From positions 1 through 64,000 of the forward strand of contig JABCZR010000006.1 in assembly GCA_013289585.1 (NCBI GenBank): a DNA stretch of 64,000 bases, in the 5' to 3' direction. The notes below the pieces were generated by a model. It did no database searches and was not told the origin of the DNA. It was given only the letters and a program-made list of their open reading frames with translations. The DNA is from Acidobacteriota bacterium (GTDB lineage: Bacteria; Acidobacteriota; Terriglobia; Acidiferrales; UBA7541). Each line of letters opens with the position of its first letter. The stretch's first letter is position 1. The position numbers and the translations under genes are program-made. Below, piece by piece: positions 45,658 to 54,494 of this stretch.

Positions 45658-46794
45658 ATGGCTCACCGCTTTACTATCGGCGTCGAAGAAGAATTTCAAA
45701 TCATAGATCCCGCCACGTGCGAGCTACGTTCGCACGTCAGCCACATCGTCTCAGAGATTTCCCCGGATATCGCCGAGCAGGTTAAAAATGAGCTTCACCA
45801 ATCGATCGTGGAAACCGGCACGCGGATCTGCGAGAACGTTAGTGAATTGCGCATCGAGATGCACCGGACGCGAGGCGAATTGGTGGCAGCGGCGGAACGC
45901 GCGGGGCTCCAGGTTGCGGCGGCGGGCACGCATCCTTTTTCAAGCTGGATCGATCAGGTTATCTCTCCCGGCGAACGTTACCAGCACATCGTGGAAGAGA
46001 TGGGGCAACTGGCGAGATCGTTGCTCATCTTCGGGATGCACGTGCACGTCGCAATGCCGGACAAGCAGACCACCATCGACATGATGAACGGTGTTCGCTA
46101 TTTCCTGCCACACCTGCTGGCGCTTTCCACCAGCTCGCCATTCTGGATGGGACGGAACACGGGATTGAAGTCTTTCCGCACGACGGTGTTTCGCCGGTTT
46201 CCGCGGACGGGCGTGCCGGAGCAATTCGAATCGTGGAGCGCTTACGAAAATTTCGTAAACCTTCTCATCCGGCTGAACTGTATCGACAACGGGAAGAAAA
46301 TCTGGTGGGATGTGCGGCCGCATCCGACATTTGGCACGCTGGAATTCCGGATGTTCGATGTCTCGACGAAAGTGGAAGAGGCAGTGGCCATCGCGGCACT
46401 CACGCAGGCGATCATCGTGAAGCTGCATCGCCTTTACCAGGGCAATATGAGCTGGCGGCTCTACCGGCGGGCACTGATCGAAGAAAACAAGTGGCGGGCG
46501 GCGCGCTACGGCATTGAAGGAAAGCTCATCGACTTCGGCAAAGAAACCGAAGTGCCCATGCGCCAACTAATCGTGGAATTGTTGGAATTTGTGGAGGATG
46601 TGGTCGACGACCTGGGAAGCCGCAGCGCGGTCGAATACGTTCACACAATTATTAATGAGGGCACCAGCGCCGACCGGCAATTGCGTGTGTATAAGGAAAC
46701 GGGCGACCTGAAAGCCGTAGTGCGCCACCTCGTTGCAGAAACGCGCGGCGGAGTGACCGAGCCGCACACATCTTCCGCGCACGCGGTGAATTAG
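45658..46794 (+). CDS. Carboxylate-amine ligase (GCS2/YbdK-like)
   Basis: A 378-residue ATP-dependent ligase of the glutamate-cysteine ligase type 2 family. The N-terminus FTIGVEEEFQIIDPATCELR supplies the catalytic acidic residues, FGMHVHVAMPDKQ the middle motif, and GTLEFRMFDVSTKVEEAVAI the substrate strand. The family joins an amine to a carboxylate by a phosphate-ester route; several members make small non-ribosomal peptides and some act on cell-wall or protein substrates. GAGGG lies before the ATG. Two ATP-grasp genes follow on the same strand, the first 36 bases on, which points to a shared pathway rather than glutathione synthesis alone. Confidence 0.85.
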   Translation: MAHRFTIGVEEEFQIIDPATCELRSHVSHIVSEISPDIAEQVKNELHQSIVETGTRICENVSELRIEMHRTRGELVAAAERAGLQVAAAGTHPFSSWIDQVISPGERYQHIVEEMGQLARSLLIFGMHVHVAMPDKQTTIDMMNGVRYFLPHLLALSTSSPFWMGRNTGLKSFRTTVFRRFPRTGVPEQFESWSAYENFVNLLIRLNCIDNGKKIWWDVRPHPTFGTLEFRMFDVSTKVEEAVAIAALTQAIIVKLHRLYQGNMSWRLYRRALIEENKWRAARYGIEGKLIDFGKETEVPMRQLIVELLEFVEDVVDDLGSRSAVEYVHTIINEGTSADRQLRVYKETGDLKAVVRHLVAETRGGVTEPHTSSAHAVN

Positions 46795-46830
46795 TGAGCC
46801 AGTTCCACAGGTCCTTGCGGGAGCACAAAT

Positions 46831-47901
46831 ATGAAAAAAGTTGGCCTTCTTTGCGGGCGAGAATACAGCTTTCCTCCGGCGTTTATCGAGCGAGTGAATG
46901 CGCTTGGCGCGAAGGATGGAGTGACAGCGGAATTTGTAAAGCTTGGCGGCACGCGCATGGGCGAGCCAGCGAAGTACAGCGTGATCGTGGACCGCATCTC
47001 CCATGAAGTCGAGTATTACCGCGGCTACCTGAAGCATGCCGTTCTACAGGGCACGTACGTCATCAACAATCCGTTCTGGTGGACGGCCGACGACAAGTTT
47101 TTCAACTATGCGGTGGCTGCGAAGCTGGGTATCGCCATCCCGAAAACGGTCTTGCTGCCACAGAAGGGTTACCCGAGCGATGTGGATATCAACAGCGAAT
47201 CGCTGCACAACCTGGAATACCCCGTGGATTGGGACGGTTTGCTGGACTATGTTGGACGGCCGGCGATCCTTAAGCCATTTTCCGGCGGTGGATGGAAGCA
47301 CGTCTACAAGGTGAATAACAAAGAAGAATTGCTGGCGGCGTATGACAAGACCTCGCCGTATTGCATGACATTGCAGGAGTTCATCGATTTCACTCAGTAT
47401 GTGCGCTGCTTCACGTTCGGGAAGATGGACATCCTGCCAGTGCACTACGATCCGAAAGAACGCAAGTACCTGGTGGAACACCAGTATCTGACCGCGGAGC
47501 TTGGCGCCCGCGTGGTGAAAGATGCGCAGACGATCAACCAGGCGCTCGGCTATGAGATGAATACCATTGAGTTTGCCGTTAAAGACGGTGTGCCTTACGC
47601 CATCGACTTCCTGAATCCCGCTCCGGACTTTGAACGCGACCGCATCACGGAATTTTATTTCGCGCACGTGGTGGAGAAGATGGCGCGGCTGGTGATCGAC
47701 CGCGCGGTGAATGGGAAGGCCTCGAATCCCTGGCCACGATGGGAAGAGATGCTGGGAATCGGCGCCGCGGCTGGATTTACGGGAGCGCCGAGGAGCGTCG
47801 CAGCAACGCAGTCCGCGAGCGGGCAGGCAACGACAAAGGTTCAAGCAGCTCCGGCGGCAGCCGTACCCTCAGCAGGACCATCGGGAACTCCGACAAAATG
47901 A
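46831..47901 (+). CDS. ATP-grasp ligase
   Basis: A 356-residue protein with an ATP-grasp fold: the N-terminal domain begins MKKVGLLCGREYSFPPAFIE, the nucleotide loop is AILKPFSGGGWKHVYKV, the hinge is SPYCMTLQEFIDFTQYVRCF, and the metal site is NTIEFAVKDGVPYAIDFLNP. The C-terminal 40 residues are a low-complexity Ala/Pro/Ser tail. ATP-grasp enzymes form amide bonds through acyl phosphates. The stop overlaps the start of the next gene (ATGA), so translation is coupled. The exact substrate cannot be told from the sequence. Confidence 0.85.
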   Translation: MKKVGLLCGREYSFPPAFIERVNALGAKDGVTAEFVKLGGTRMGEPAKYSVIVDRISHEVEYYRGYLKHAVLQGTYVINNPFWWTADDKFFNYAVAAKLGIAIPKTVLLPQKGYPSDVDINSESLHNLEYPVDWDGLLDYVGRPAILKPFSGGGWKHVYKVNNKEELLAAYDKTSPYCMTLQEFIDFTQYVRCFTFGKMDILPVHYDPKERKYLVEHQYLTAELGARVVKDAQTINQALGYEMNTIEFAVKDGVPYAIDFLNPAPDFERDRITEFYFAHVVEKMARLVIDRAVNGKASNPWPRWEEMLGIGAAAGFTGAPRSVAATQSASGQATTKVQAAPAAAVPSAGPSGTPTK

Positions 47902-49295
47902 CGAGCGCCGCTCCAGCTTCGATGACTCCTCCGACTCCACAGGAGGAATGGAACGAGATTTTGAAGACGACGCTTCTGCGCGTGCCCTCCCTTCCTCAGG
48001 ATCTGTTCAAGCGGATGCGCAAAGCGAAGCTCACGTTTGGCGATCGTGTGCACTGTCCTTTTTTGCGTCCGTTTTTTCTTTCTCCCGAAGATGAGGACCG
48101 CGTTCGAACGGTGGCGGAAGGCATCGCGGCACTGGCCGAGCGCGTCACCCTGGCTGCACTTGACGATCGGCATCTCTTCGCGCAATTCCATCTCCGGGAG
48201 GAAGAGGAACGCCTGGCGCGGATGCACACGGGATATGGACCGGCGAGCACCGCTTCGCGGCTCGATGCGTTTTTGCTCCCCGATTCACTCAAGTTTGCCG
48301 AATACAACGGCGAGTCGCCCGCGGGTGCGGGCTACGCGGAGACGCTGGCCGGGATTTTCAGCGAACTCCCGGTCATGGGCAAATTTTCGCAACATTATGA
48401 GGTCCACACTTACCCGCTCATCGCCAAGCTGCTGGACGCGCTGATGATGAGTTATCTGGACTGGGGCGGCTCGTCGACGACTCCGCAGATAGCCATTGTG
48501 GATTGGGAAGGTGTGCCCACCTGGAGCGAATTCGAAATCCTCCAGGAGCGTTTTGAGAGAATGGGCGTGCCCACGCTGATCGCGGATCCACGAGAACTGG
48601 AGTTCGACGGCAAGACGCTGGTGGCACAGGGCAAAGTCATTGACATGGTCTACCGCCGGGTGTTGATCAACGACATCGTGGCGAAGCCGGCGGAATGCGC
48701 CGCGCTGGTAAAAGCGTACTCCGCGAACGCCGTATGTGTGGCGAATAACTTTCGCTGCAAAATTCCGCACGTGAAAGCTTTTTTCGCGGTGCTGACGGAC
48801 GAGCAAAACGGCGCGCTGTTCTCGCACAGCGAACGCGAACTGATTCGAAATCATATTCCCTGGACGCGCATCGTCGCCGACATCAAGACGGCGCATTACG
48901 GACGGCAGGTGGAGTTGCTCGCCTTTATCCGGGAGCAGAGGGAAAACCTGGTGCTGAAGCCCAGCGACGAATATGGCGGCTCTGGCGTCACGCTCGGTTG
49001 GGAAACGGAGGAAGCCGCGTGGGATGACGCGATCGAACGCGCGTTGACAGCGAAAAATGGCGTTTGGATCACCCAGGAGCGAATTCCGATTCGCCGCGAG
49101 GTCTTTCCATACATCACGGATGTAGGTCAGGTGCATTACCGCGACATGCTGGTGGATTTTGCGCCTTATTTGTTTAGAGGAAAGTTATGCGGATTCCTAA
49201 CGCGGCTGAGCGCCACGGGCCTCGCGAACGTGACCAGCGGCGGCGGCCAGGTTCCAGCGTATCGAGTCTCCGCGAAAACTCTCGCGGCCGAGTGA
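47898..49295 (+). CDS. Circularly permuted ATP-grasp protein
   Basis: A 465-residue protein of the circularly permuted ATP-grasp type: the part carrying LKFAEYNGESPAGAGYAETL comes first and the nucleotide-binding loop ENLVLKPSDEYGGSGVTLGW later, reversing the normal order. The C-terminus (GQVHYRDMLVDFAPYLFRGK, LSATGLANVTSGGGQVP) is complete. This class is often paired with alpha-E or GCS2 partners in amide-forming clusters. It shares an ATGA overlap with the ATP-grasp gene upstream. The ORF-track start extends upstream and is rejected. Confidence 0.85.
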   Translation: MTSAAPASMTPPTPQEEWNEILKTTLLRVPSLPQDLFKRMRKAKLTFGDRVHCPFLRPFFLSPEDEDRVRTVAEGIAALAERVTLAALDDRHLFAQFHLREEEERLARMHTGYGPASTASRLDAFLLPDSLKFAEYNGESPAGAGYAETLAGIFSELPVMGKFSQHYEVHTYPLIAKLLDALMMSYLDWGGSSTTPQIAIVDWEGVPTWSEFEILQERFERMGVPTLIADPRELEFDGKTLVAQGKVIDMVYRRVLINDIVAKPAECAALVKAYSANAVCVANNFRCKIPHVKAFFAVLTDEQNGALFSHSERELIRNHIPWTRIVADIKTAHYGRQVELLAFIREQRENLVLKPSDEYGGSGVTLGWETEEAAWDDAIERALTAKNGVWITQERIPIRREVFPYITDVGQVHYRDMLVDFAPYLFRGKLCGFLTRLSATGLANVTSGGGQVPAYRVSAKTLAAE

Positions 49296-49426
49296 TAGCA
49301 ACATCACTGCGGGGGTGAGAGTTTGCAACAACGTGCCAGCCCCCTGACCGTCTGGCCAGTTTGGAACAGAACGCATCTGGAATGCTTACCCTAGAAAATT
49401 TTCCCAATTCAAGTAGAATTAATTAG

Positions 49427-50452
49427 ATGAACTTTGGTACTCCCAGAGCCGAGTTGATGCCAGGCGCGCGCAACGCCGTGGAAACATGCCTCAGTGTTCG
49501 GCCCGGCGAGCATGTCGCGCTCATTGCCGACGATGCCAGTCGCGCCGTCGCAGCGGGTATTGCCGCAGCACTGGACGACCGCGGCGCCGTATACACCGGA
49601 TTGTTGCTTGAAGACTTCGGCCCCCGGCCGATGACCGCGGCGCCACCAGCCGTCTTGCAAGCACTGGAAATGGCGGACGTAGGCGTGATGTGCATGACGC
49701 CACAGCCTGGCGAGCTGGCGGCGCGTATGGCCATCGTGCGAGTGGTCGAGCGGCGTCAGATCCGTTATGCACATATGGTTGGCGTTACTCCAGAAATTAT
49801 GCAGCAGGGCATGCGTGCGGACTACCGCATGGTGGACAAGCTGAGCGACAAACTTCGCGAACGCATGCTGCGCGCGGAAACACTTACGGTGAAGTCCGAT
49901 GCCGGAACAGAGATTGCCGCGCATTTCGATCGTGGCCTCGACTGGGTAAAGACCAGCGGGCTCATCAGCCCGCGCTATTGGTCGAACCTTCCGGCCGGAG
50001 AAGTTTTCACGACTCCCGCGACCGTGGACGGCAGATTTGTGTGTGATGCCACGGCGGGCGACCATTTCAATGGCAAGTATGGGGATCTGCAGACCACGCC
50101 GCTGGTGCTGGAGATTAAAGGCGCGCGGCTTGTTGACGTCGAATGCGCGCGAAAAGACTTGGAAAAGGAATTTTGGGAATACTGCCACACAGATGAGAAC
50201 AGCGACCGAGTCGGCGAGCTGGCTTTCGGCACCAATCTCGGCCTGTCGGAGATGATTGGAATTCTGCTTCAGGATGAAAAGTTTCCCGGCGTGCACATCG
50301 CTTTCGGCGACCCTTATGGCAGCCAGACCCACGCGGACTGGAAATCCCGGACACACGTGGACGTACTGACTCGCAACTGCGACGTCTGGATCGACGACGA
50401 CCAAGTCATCGAAAAGGGCAAATACCAGCTCGAACATCTCGGCCTGGCCTGA
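49427..50452 (+). CDS. M29-like aminopeptidase
   Basis: A 341-residue metal-dependent aminopeptidase of the AmpS/aminopeptidase T type. The active site is built from GELAFGTNLGLSEMIGILLQ, PGVHIAFGDPYGSQTHADWK and SRTHVDVLTRNCDVWIDDD. It comes 130 bases downstream of the circularly permuted ATP-grasp gene, in the same direction, so it may trim, process or degrade the product of the amide-forming pathway. No signal peptide is seen, so it is probably cytoplasmic. Confidence 0.85.
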   Translation: MNFGTPRAELMPGARNAVETCLSVRPGEHVALIADDASRAVAAGIAAALDDRGAVYTGLLLEDFGPRPMTAAPPAVLQALEMADVGVMCMTPQPGELAARMAIVRVVERRQIRYAHMVGVTPEIMQQGMRADYRMVDKLSDKLRERMLRAETLTVKSDAGTEIAAHFDRGLDWVKTSGLISPRYWSNLPAGEVFTTPATVDGRFVCDATAGDHFNGKYGDLQTTPLVLEIKGARLVDVECARKDLEKEFWEYCHTDENSDRVGELAFGTNLGLSEMIGILLQDEKFPGVHIAFGDPYGSQTHADWKSRTHVDVLTRNCDVWIDDDQVIEKGKYQLEHLGLA

Positions 50453-50494
50453 AGTCTCCGCTACTCGGCGGTAGATCTGCTTCGAGTTTCAAAT

Positions 50495-51226
50495 TCAAAA
50501 CAACTTGGAGATGTATTCGCGCATCTGGTGTTTCCAGTACGGCCAGTCATGGCCGCCCTGCGGGCCCCAATTGTCGAGCGAATGGCAGATGCCTTTGCTG
50601 GAGAGAATTTCGGAGAGGCGGTAGGTTGGCCCGCTGTTTTCCCACTGGCCGGTGCCGGTGGTGATATGGATGTCGCACGAAGCGATCTGCTCATAAAACC
50701 AGGGATCGTTCATGTTGGAGAGGTAGTCGACGGGATTATTGAAATAGAAATTGTCGTCGTACATGCCGTCCATGAAATTTTTCACGTCGTAGACGCCAGA
50801 CATAGCGAAGCATCGCTTGATGACGTCGGGGTGTTTGAAAAGAGAGTTCGCGGCATGATACGCGCCGAAGGAAGCACCCATCGTGGAGATGCCGATTCCC
50901 GGCGATTGGCAGCTATCCCAGATAAAAGGGACGACTTCTTCGCGCAAATAAGAGTCGAAAACGGACTGCACATAGCTTCGATGAAAGGGATGCGCGCCTT
51001 TATTGTAAAAGCTGAGGCCATTGATGGAATTAATGGTGAAGAATTTCACTCTTCCAGCGTCAATGAAATCCGCCAGCGCGCCGACCATGCTTTGGCCTTC
51101 GAGTTCCATCTCGTCGCCCGCACTGGTGGGGAAACCTAGCAGTGGTGGCCCCCAATGGCCGTAGACAACGACACCAAGCTCCATGCCGAGCCGCGGGGAA
51201 TGCCAGCGGTGATATTCACGTTTCAT
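50495..51226 (-). CDS. Putative esterase (alpha/beta hydrolase)
   Basis: A 243-residue protein from the ATG at 51226 (MKREYHRWHSPRLGMELGVV), without a signal peptide. The nucleophile elbow is SPGIGISTMGASFGAYHAAN (G-A-S-F-G) and the catalytic His lies in GPQGGHDWPYWKHQM, as in the esterase family that includes S-formylglutathione hydrolase. It converges with the aminopeptidase gene 42 bases away. Genes of this kind have been noted near ATP-grasp amide-ligase clusters, so a role in the same pathway is plausible. Confidence 0.85.
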   Translation of the reverse strand: MKREYHRWHSPRLGMELGVVVYGHWGPPLLGFPTSAGDEMELEGQSMVGALADFIDAGRVKFFTINSINGLSFYNKGAHPFHRSYVQSVFDSYLREEVVPFIWDSCQSPGIGISTMGASFGAYHAANSLFKHPDVIKRCFAMSGVYDVKNFMDGMYDDNFYFNNPVDYLSNMNDPWFYEQIASCDIHITTGTGQWENSGPTYRLSEILSSKGICHSLDNWGPQGGHDWPYWKHQMREYISKLF

Positions 51227-51379
51227 CAGTTTCCTCTTGTCGAATGTAAGAAAGAAAGTATGCCAGCCCAACTGGTTGCAGGGCAATCGCGATCGCTGCA
51301 GGCGGACGGAGTTTCCCATCGACCGCGGCGTTCGCTAGAATGAGCCTGCGATTATCTTGGGGCAAACAGGAGAACGTCC

Positions 51380-51526
51380 ATGGCTTCAGCCTCATTATGC
51401 CTGGCGGGAAGCGACGCCTACACTTTCTCCGAATATGAGAAGATGTTTGGGAACGCGGGGTTTGTGAAAACGACATTGCATCCTGTTCCGAACATGCCGC
51501 AACAGGTGCTTCTCTCAGAAAAGTAG
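51380..51526 (+). pseudogene. C-terminal remnant of a SAM-dependent methyltransferase
   Basis: The 48-codon frame ends SDAYTFSEYEKMFGNAGFVK, TTLHPVPNMPQQVLLSEK, which is the typical C-terminus of class I O-methyltransferase-like proteins. No N-terminal SAM-binding domain exists in the 150 bases before it, where the esterase begins on the other strand. It lies directly upstream of the DinB gene. The rest of the gene has apparently been deleted. Confidence 0.6.
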
Positions 51527-51535
51527 GAAACGGAC

Positions 51536-52063
51536 GTGAAGAAAAAAAAGAAAAAGACCACAAAAAAGAAGGTTGCAGGTGGAAACAAGGATCAGGCGCT
51601 CCGCGAGCATCTGGTTGCCCTGTTGAAGGGCGGGGGCGCCCACGTACACTTCATGGACGGAATCGATGGATTCCCGGAGCCGCAACGTGGAGCGTTCATT
51701 TCAGGCTTGCCACACACCGGCTGGCAGTTACTGGAGCACGCGCGACTGGCTCAGTGGGACATCCTGGAATTCAGCCGTAATCCCAAACACAAATCGCCGG
51801 GATTTCCGGAAGGCTACTGGCCGAAGACGCCTGTGCCGCCGGATGATTCGGCATGGGACAAGTGCGTGGAAGCATTTCAGCGCGATCTGCAGGAGATGAT
51901 CAAACTGGTGAAAAACCCCAAAACCGATTTGTACGCCAAAATTCCACACGGGGACGGACAGACGATTCTTCGCGAAGCACTGATCCTCGCCGATCACAAT
52001 GCGTATCACCTAGGACAATTGGTGGATTTGCGGCGCGCGCTAGGCGCCTGGCCGGAGCGGTAG
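51536..52063 (+). CDS. DinB-family protein
   Basis: A 175-residue four-helix protein of the DinB/YfiT family. The metal-binding His triad is visible in [20 protein letters not shown] and [21 protein letters not shown] basic Lys-rich leader ([18 protein letters not shown]) precedes the fold. The family includes thiol transferases and metal-dependent enzymes of unknown substrate. It starts at GTG just after the methyltransferase remnant and lies about 140 bases before the molybdopterin gene. Confidence 0.85.
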   Translation: MKKKKKKTTKKKVAGGNKDQALREHLVALLKGGGAHVHFMDGIDGFPEPQRGAFISGLPHTGWQLLEHARLAQWDILEFSRNPKHKSPGFPEGYWPKTPVPPDDSAWDKCVEAFQRDLQEMIKLVKNPKTDLYAKIPHGDGQTILREALILADHNAYHLGQLVDLRRALGAWPER

Positions 52064-52206
52064 CGGCAGGAACTGACTCTGACTCCGCTAGAGTTGTGGC
52101 GCAATTCCGGATTTCTGAGCTTGCAAGAAACGGGATTGGCAGTAGGATGGACCGTAGATTGCGCGGTTTTGTGTCTATTTCTGTATAAAGGTAGAGCGAG
52201 GACTGC

Positions 52207-54477
52207 ATGATTCGTTTTGAAAATGTGAGCAGGCGCGGATTCATGAAGGGAATGCTGGGAGCGGGAGCGTTTATTCTGAGCGTCCGCGTGGTGCCGGAGG
52301 AACTGTTTGGAGCGGTTTCGAACGCGAGCGCTTCCGATGCCATGGCTAAAGCCGTGCTTCAGCCCAGCGTTTATCTAGCAATCGATACGCAGGGAACCGC
52401 CTACATCATTGCGCATCGTTCAGAGATGGGAAGCGGCAGCCGAACCGCGCTTCCCCGCATCGTGGCGGATGAACTGGATGCGGACTGGGCGCGCGTGACC
52501 ATCGTGCAGGCTACTGGTGACGAAAAATATGGCGATCAGGATACGGACGGATCGCATTCGGTGCGGAGCTTCTTCGACACCTTGCGCGAGGCCGGCGCAA
52601 CCGCGCGGCTGATGCTGGTCCAGGCTGCGGCAGCGCAGTGGGGAGTCCCGGCCGCGGAATGCGCGACAAGCATGAGCATCGTGATCCACAAGCCTTCAGG
52701 TAAGAAACTTGGCTATGGAGAACTGGCAACAGGCGCGGCGAAATTGGGTGTGCCGAAAAAGGAAGATGTGAAGCTGAAGGCACGCAGCGATTGGCGATAT
52801 ATCGGAAAAGGCGCCTCGAGTTACGACCTGAAGGACATGTGCACCGGGAAGGCGGTTTACGGACAGGATACCCATGCGGAGGGGATGCTGTATGCCAGCG
52901 TGGCGCATCCACCGGTGTTCGGGAGCGCGGTGAAATCCGTGGATGACAAGGCGGCACTCGGCGTCGCGGGCGTGAAGCAGACGGCGACCATCGACGCGTT
53001 CAAGCCTCCCGTCGGTTTTCAGGCGCTGGGCGGCGTAGCAGTTTTGGCGGACAGTACGTGGGCGGCGGTGCAAGGAAAGAAAAAACTGAAGATCGAATGG
53101 GAAAAGAGCCCGAACAGCGTTTGGAACTCGGACGCCTACAAGAAAGAACTGCAGGAGACGGCGCGAAAGCCCGGCAAGGTTGTGCGAGAGAACGGCAACG
53201 TGGACGCAACGTTCGCCAAGGGCGGCAAGATCGTTGAAGCCGAGTATTATGCCCCGCTGCTGGCGCACGCTTCGATGGAGCCGCCGGCTGCCCTGGCAAT
53301 CTACCGCGACGGAAAAGTGGAAGCGTGGGCCGCGACGCAGAATCCGCAGGGTGCCCGCGATGCAATCGCGCAAGCCGTAGGATTGAAAAAGGAAGATGTT
53401 ACGGTGCATGTGACGCTGCTGGGCGGGGCGTTCGGCAGAAAATCTTTTCCGGATTTCGTCGTAGAAGCAGCAGTGCTCTCGAAAAAAACGGGAAAGCCAG
53501 TGAAGGTAGTCTGGAGCCGCGAAGACGACATCAAGTTTGATGTCTATCACTCCGTCGCGGCGATGTATATGAGAGCGGCGTTGGGTCCGGATGGGATGCC
53601 GGCAGCCTGGTTGCAGAGAACGGTTTTTCCGCCCATTGGCTCGACTTTCGATTCGAGCGCAAATTATTCCGCTCCAGACGAGCTTGGCCTGGGCTTCACG
53701 GATGTACCGTTTGCGTTGCCGAACTTGCGCGCTGAGAATGGCCCGGCGACGGCGCACGTTCGAATCGGCTGGCTGCGTTCGGTGGCCAATGTCTATCATG
53801 CATTTGGGATTCATTCCTTCGCTGACGAGCTGGCGCATGCGGCAGGCAAGGATCCCGCCCAATATCTACTGCAACTGCTCGGACCCGACCGGATTATTCC
53901 GAAGGACGAAATCGGCAAGGACTATCCGAATTACGATGGGGACTACACTCAATATCCGATTGATACGGCAAGATTTCGACGCGTGCTGACACTGGCGACG
54001 GAAAAGGCCGGATGGGGCAAACAAAAACCGGGTAACGGCTACGGTATCGGAGTGGCGATGCACCGCAGCTTTCTGACCTACGTGGCTACCGTGGTGCAGG
54101 TGCAGGTGGACGACGCGGGCATGGTACAGATCAAAAGAGTGGACACCGCTTTGGACGCGGGCACCGTCGTCAATCCGGAGATGGCGCGCCAACAATTTGA
54201 AGGTGCCGCAGTCATGGGAACAAGCATCGCTTTTTATGGAGAGATCACCGCGACCAACGGCGTGATAGACCAATCCAACTTCGACTCCTACCAAATGGCA
54301 CGGATGAACGTTGCGCCTCGCGAAACAAATGTCTACATCACCCCTAGCGACGCACCACCCGCGGGAATCGGCGAACCCGGATTGCCTCCCTTTGCACCGG
54401 CGTTGTGCAACGCCATCTTCTCCGCGACTGGCAAGCGTATCCGCGAATTGCCACTCGCGAAGTCAGGACTCGCGTAG
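52207..54477 (+). CDS. Tat-exported molybdopterin-binding hydroxylase subunit (xanthine dehydrogenase family)
   Basis: A 756-residue protein with a twin-arginine signal (NVSRRGFMKGMLGAGAFILS), so it is exported folded. It is the large molybdopterin subunit of the aldehyde/isoquinoline oxidoreductase type: EYYAPLLAHASMEPPAALAI, VTLLGGAFGRKSFPDFVVEA and NDAP-type C-terminal SDAPPAGIGEPGLPPFAPAL are the cofactor motifs. Such subunits normally need a [2Fe-2S] protein and often a cytochrome, but neither is nearby. The substrate is unknown. GAGG lies before the ATG. Confidence 0.88.
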   Translation: MIRFENVSRRGFMKGMLGAGAFILSVRVVPEELFGAVSNASASDAMAKAVLQPSVYLAIDTQGTAYIIAHRSEMGSGSRTALPRIVADELDADWARVTIVQATGDEKYGDQDTDGSHSVRSFFDTLREAGATARLMLVQAAAAQWGVPAAECATSMSIVIHKPSGKKLGYGELATGAAKLGVPKKEDVKLKARSDWRYIGKGASSYDLKDMCTGKAVYGQDTHAEGMLYASVAHPPVFGSAVKSVDDKAALGVAGVKQTATIDAFKPPVGFQALGGVAVLADSTWAAVQGKKKLKIEWEKSPNSVWNSDAYKKELQETARKPGKVVRENGNVDATFAKGGKIVEAEYYAPLLAHASMEPPAALAIYRDGKVEAWAATQNPQGARDAIAQAVGLKKEDVTVHVTLLGGAFGRKSFPDFVVEAAVLSKKTGKPVKVVWSREDDIKFDVYHSVAAMYMRAALGPDGMPAAWLQRTVFPPIGSTFDSSANYSAPDELGLGFTDVPFALPNLRAENGPATAHVRIGWLRSVANVYHAFGIHSFADELAHAAGKDPAQYLLQLLGPDRIIPKDEIGKDYPNYDGDYTQYPIDTARFRRVLTLATEKAGWGKQKPGNGYGIGVAMHRSFLTYVATVVQVQVDDAGMVQIKRVDTALDAGTVVNPEMARQQFEGAAVMGTSIAFYGEITATNGVIDQSNFDSYQMARMNVAPRETNVYITPSDAPPAGIGEPGLPPFAPALCNAIFSATGKRIRELPLAKSGLA

Positions 54478-54494
54478 TTTTTCCCGGAGTGTGC

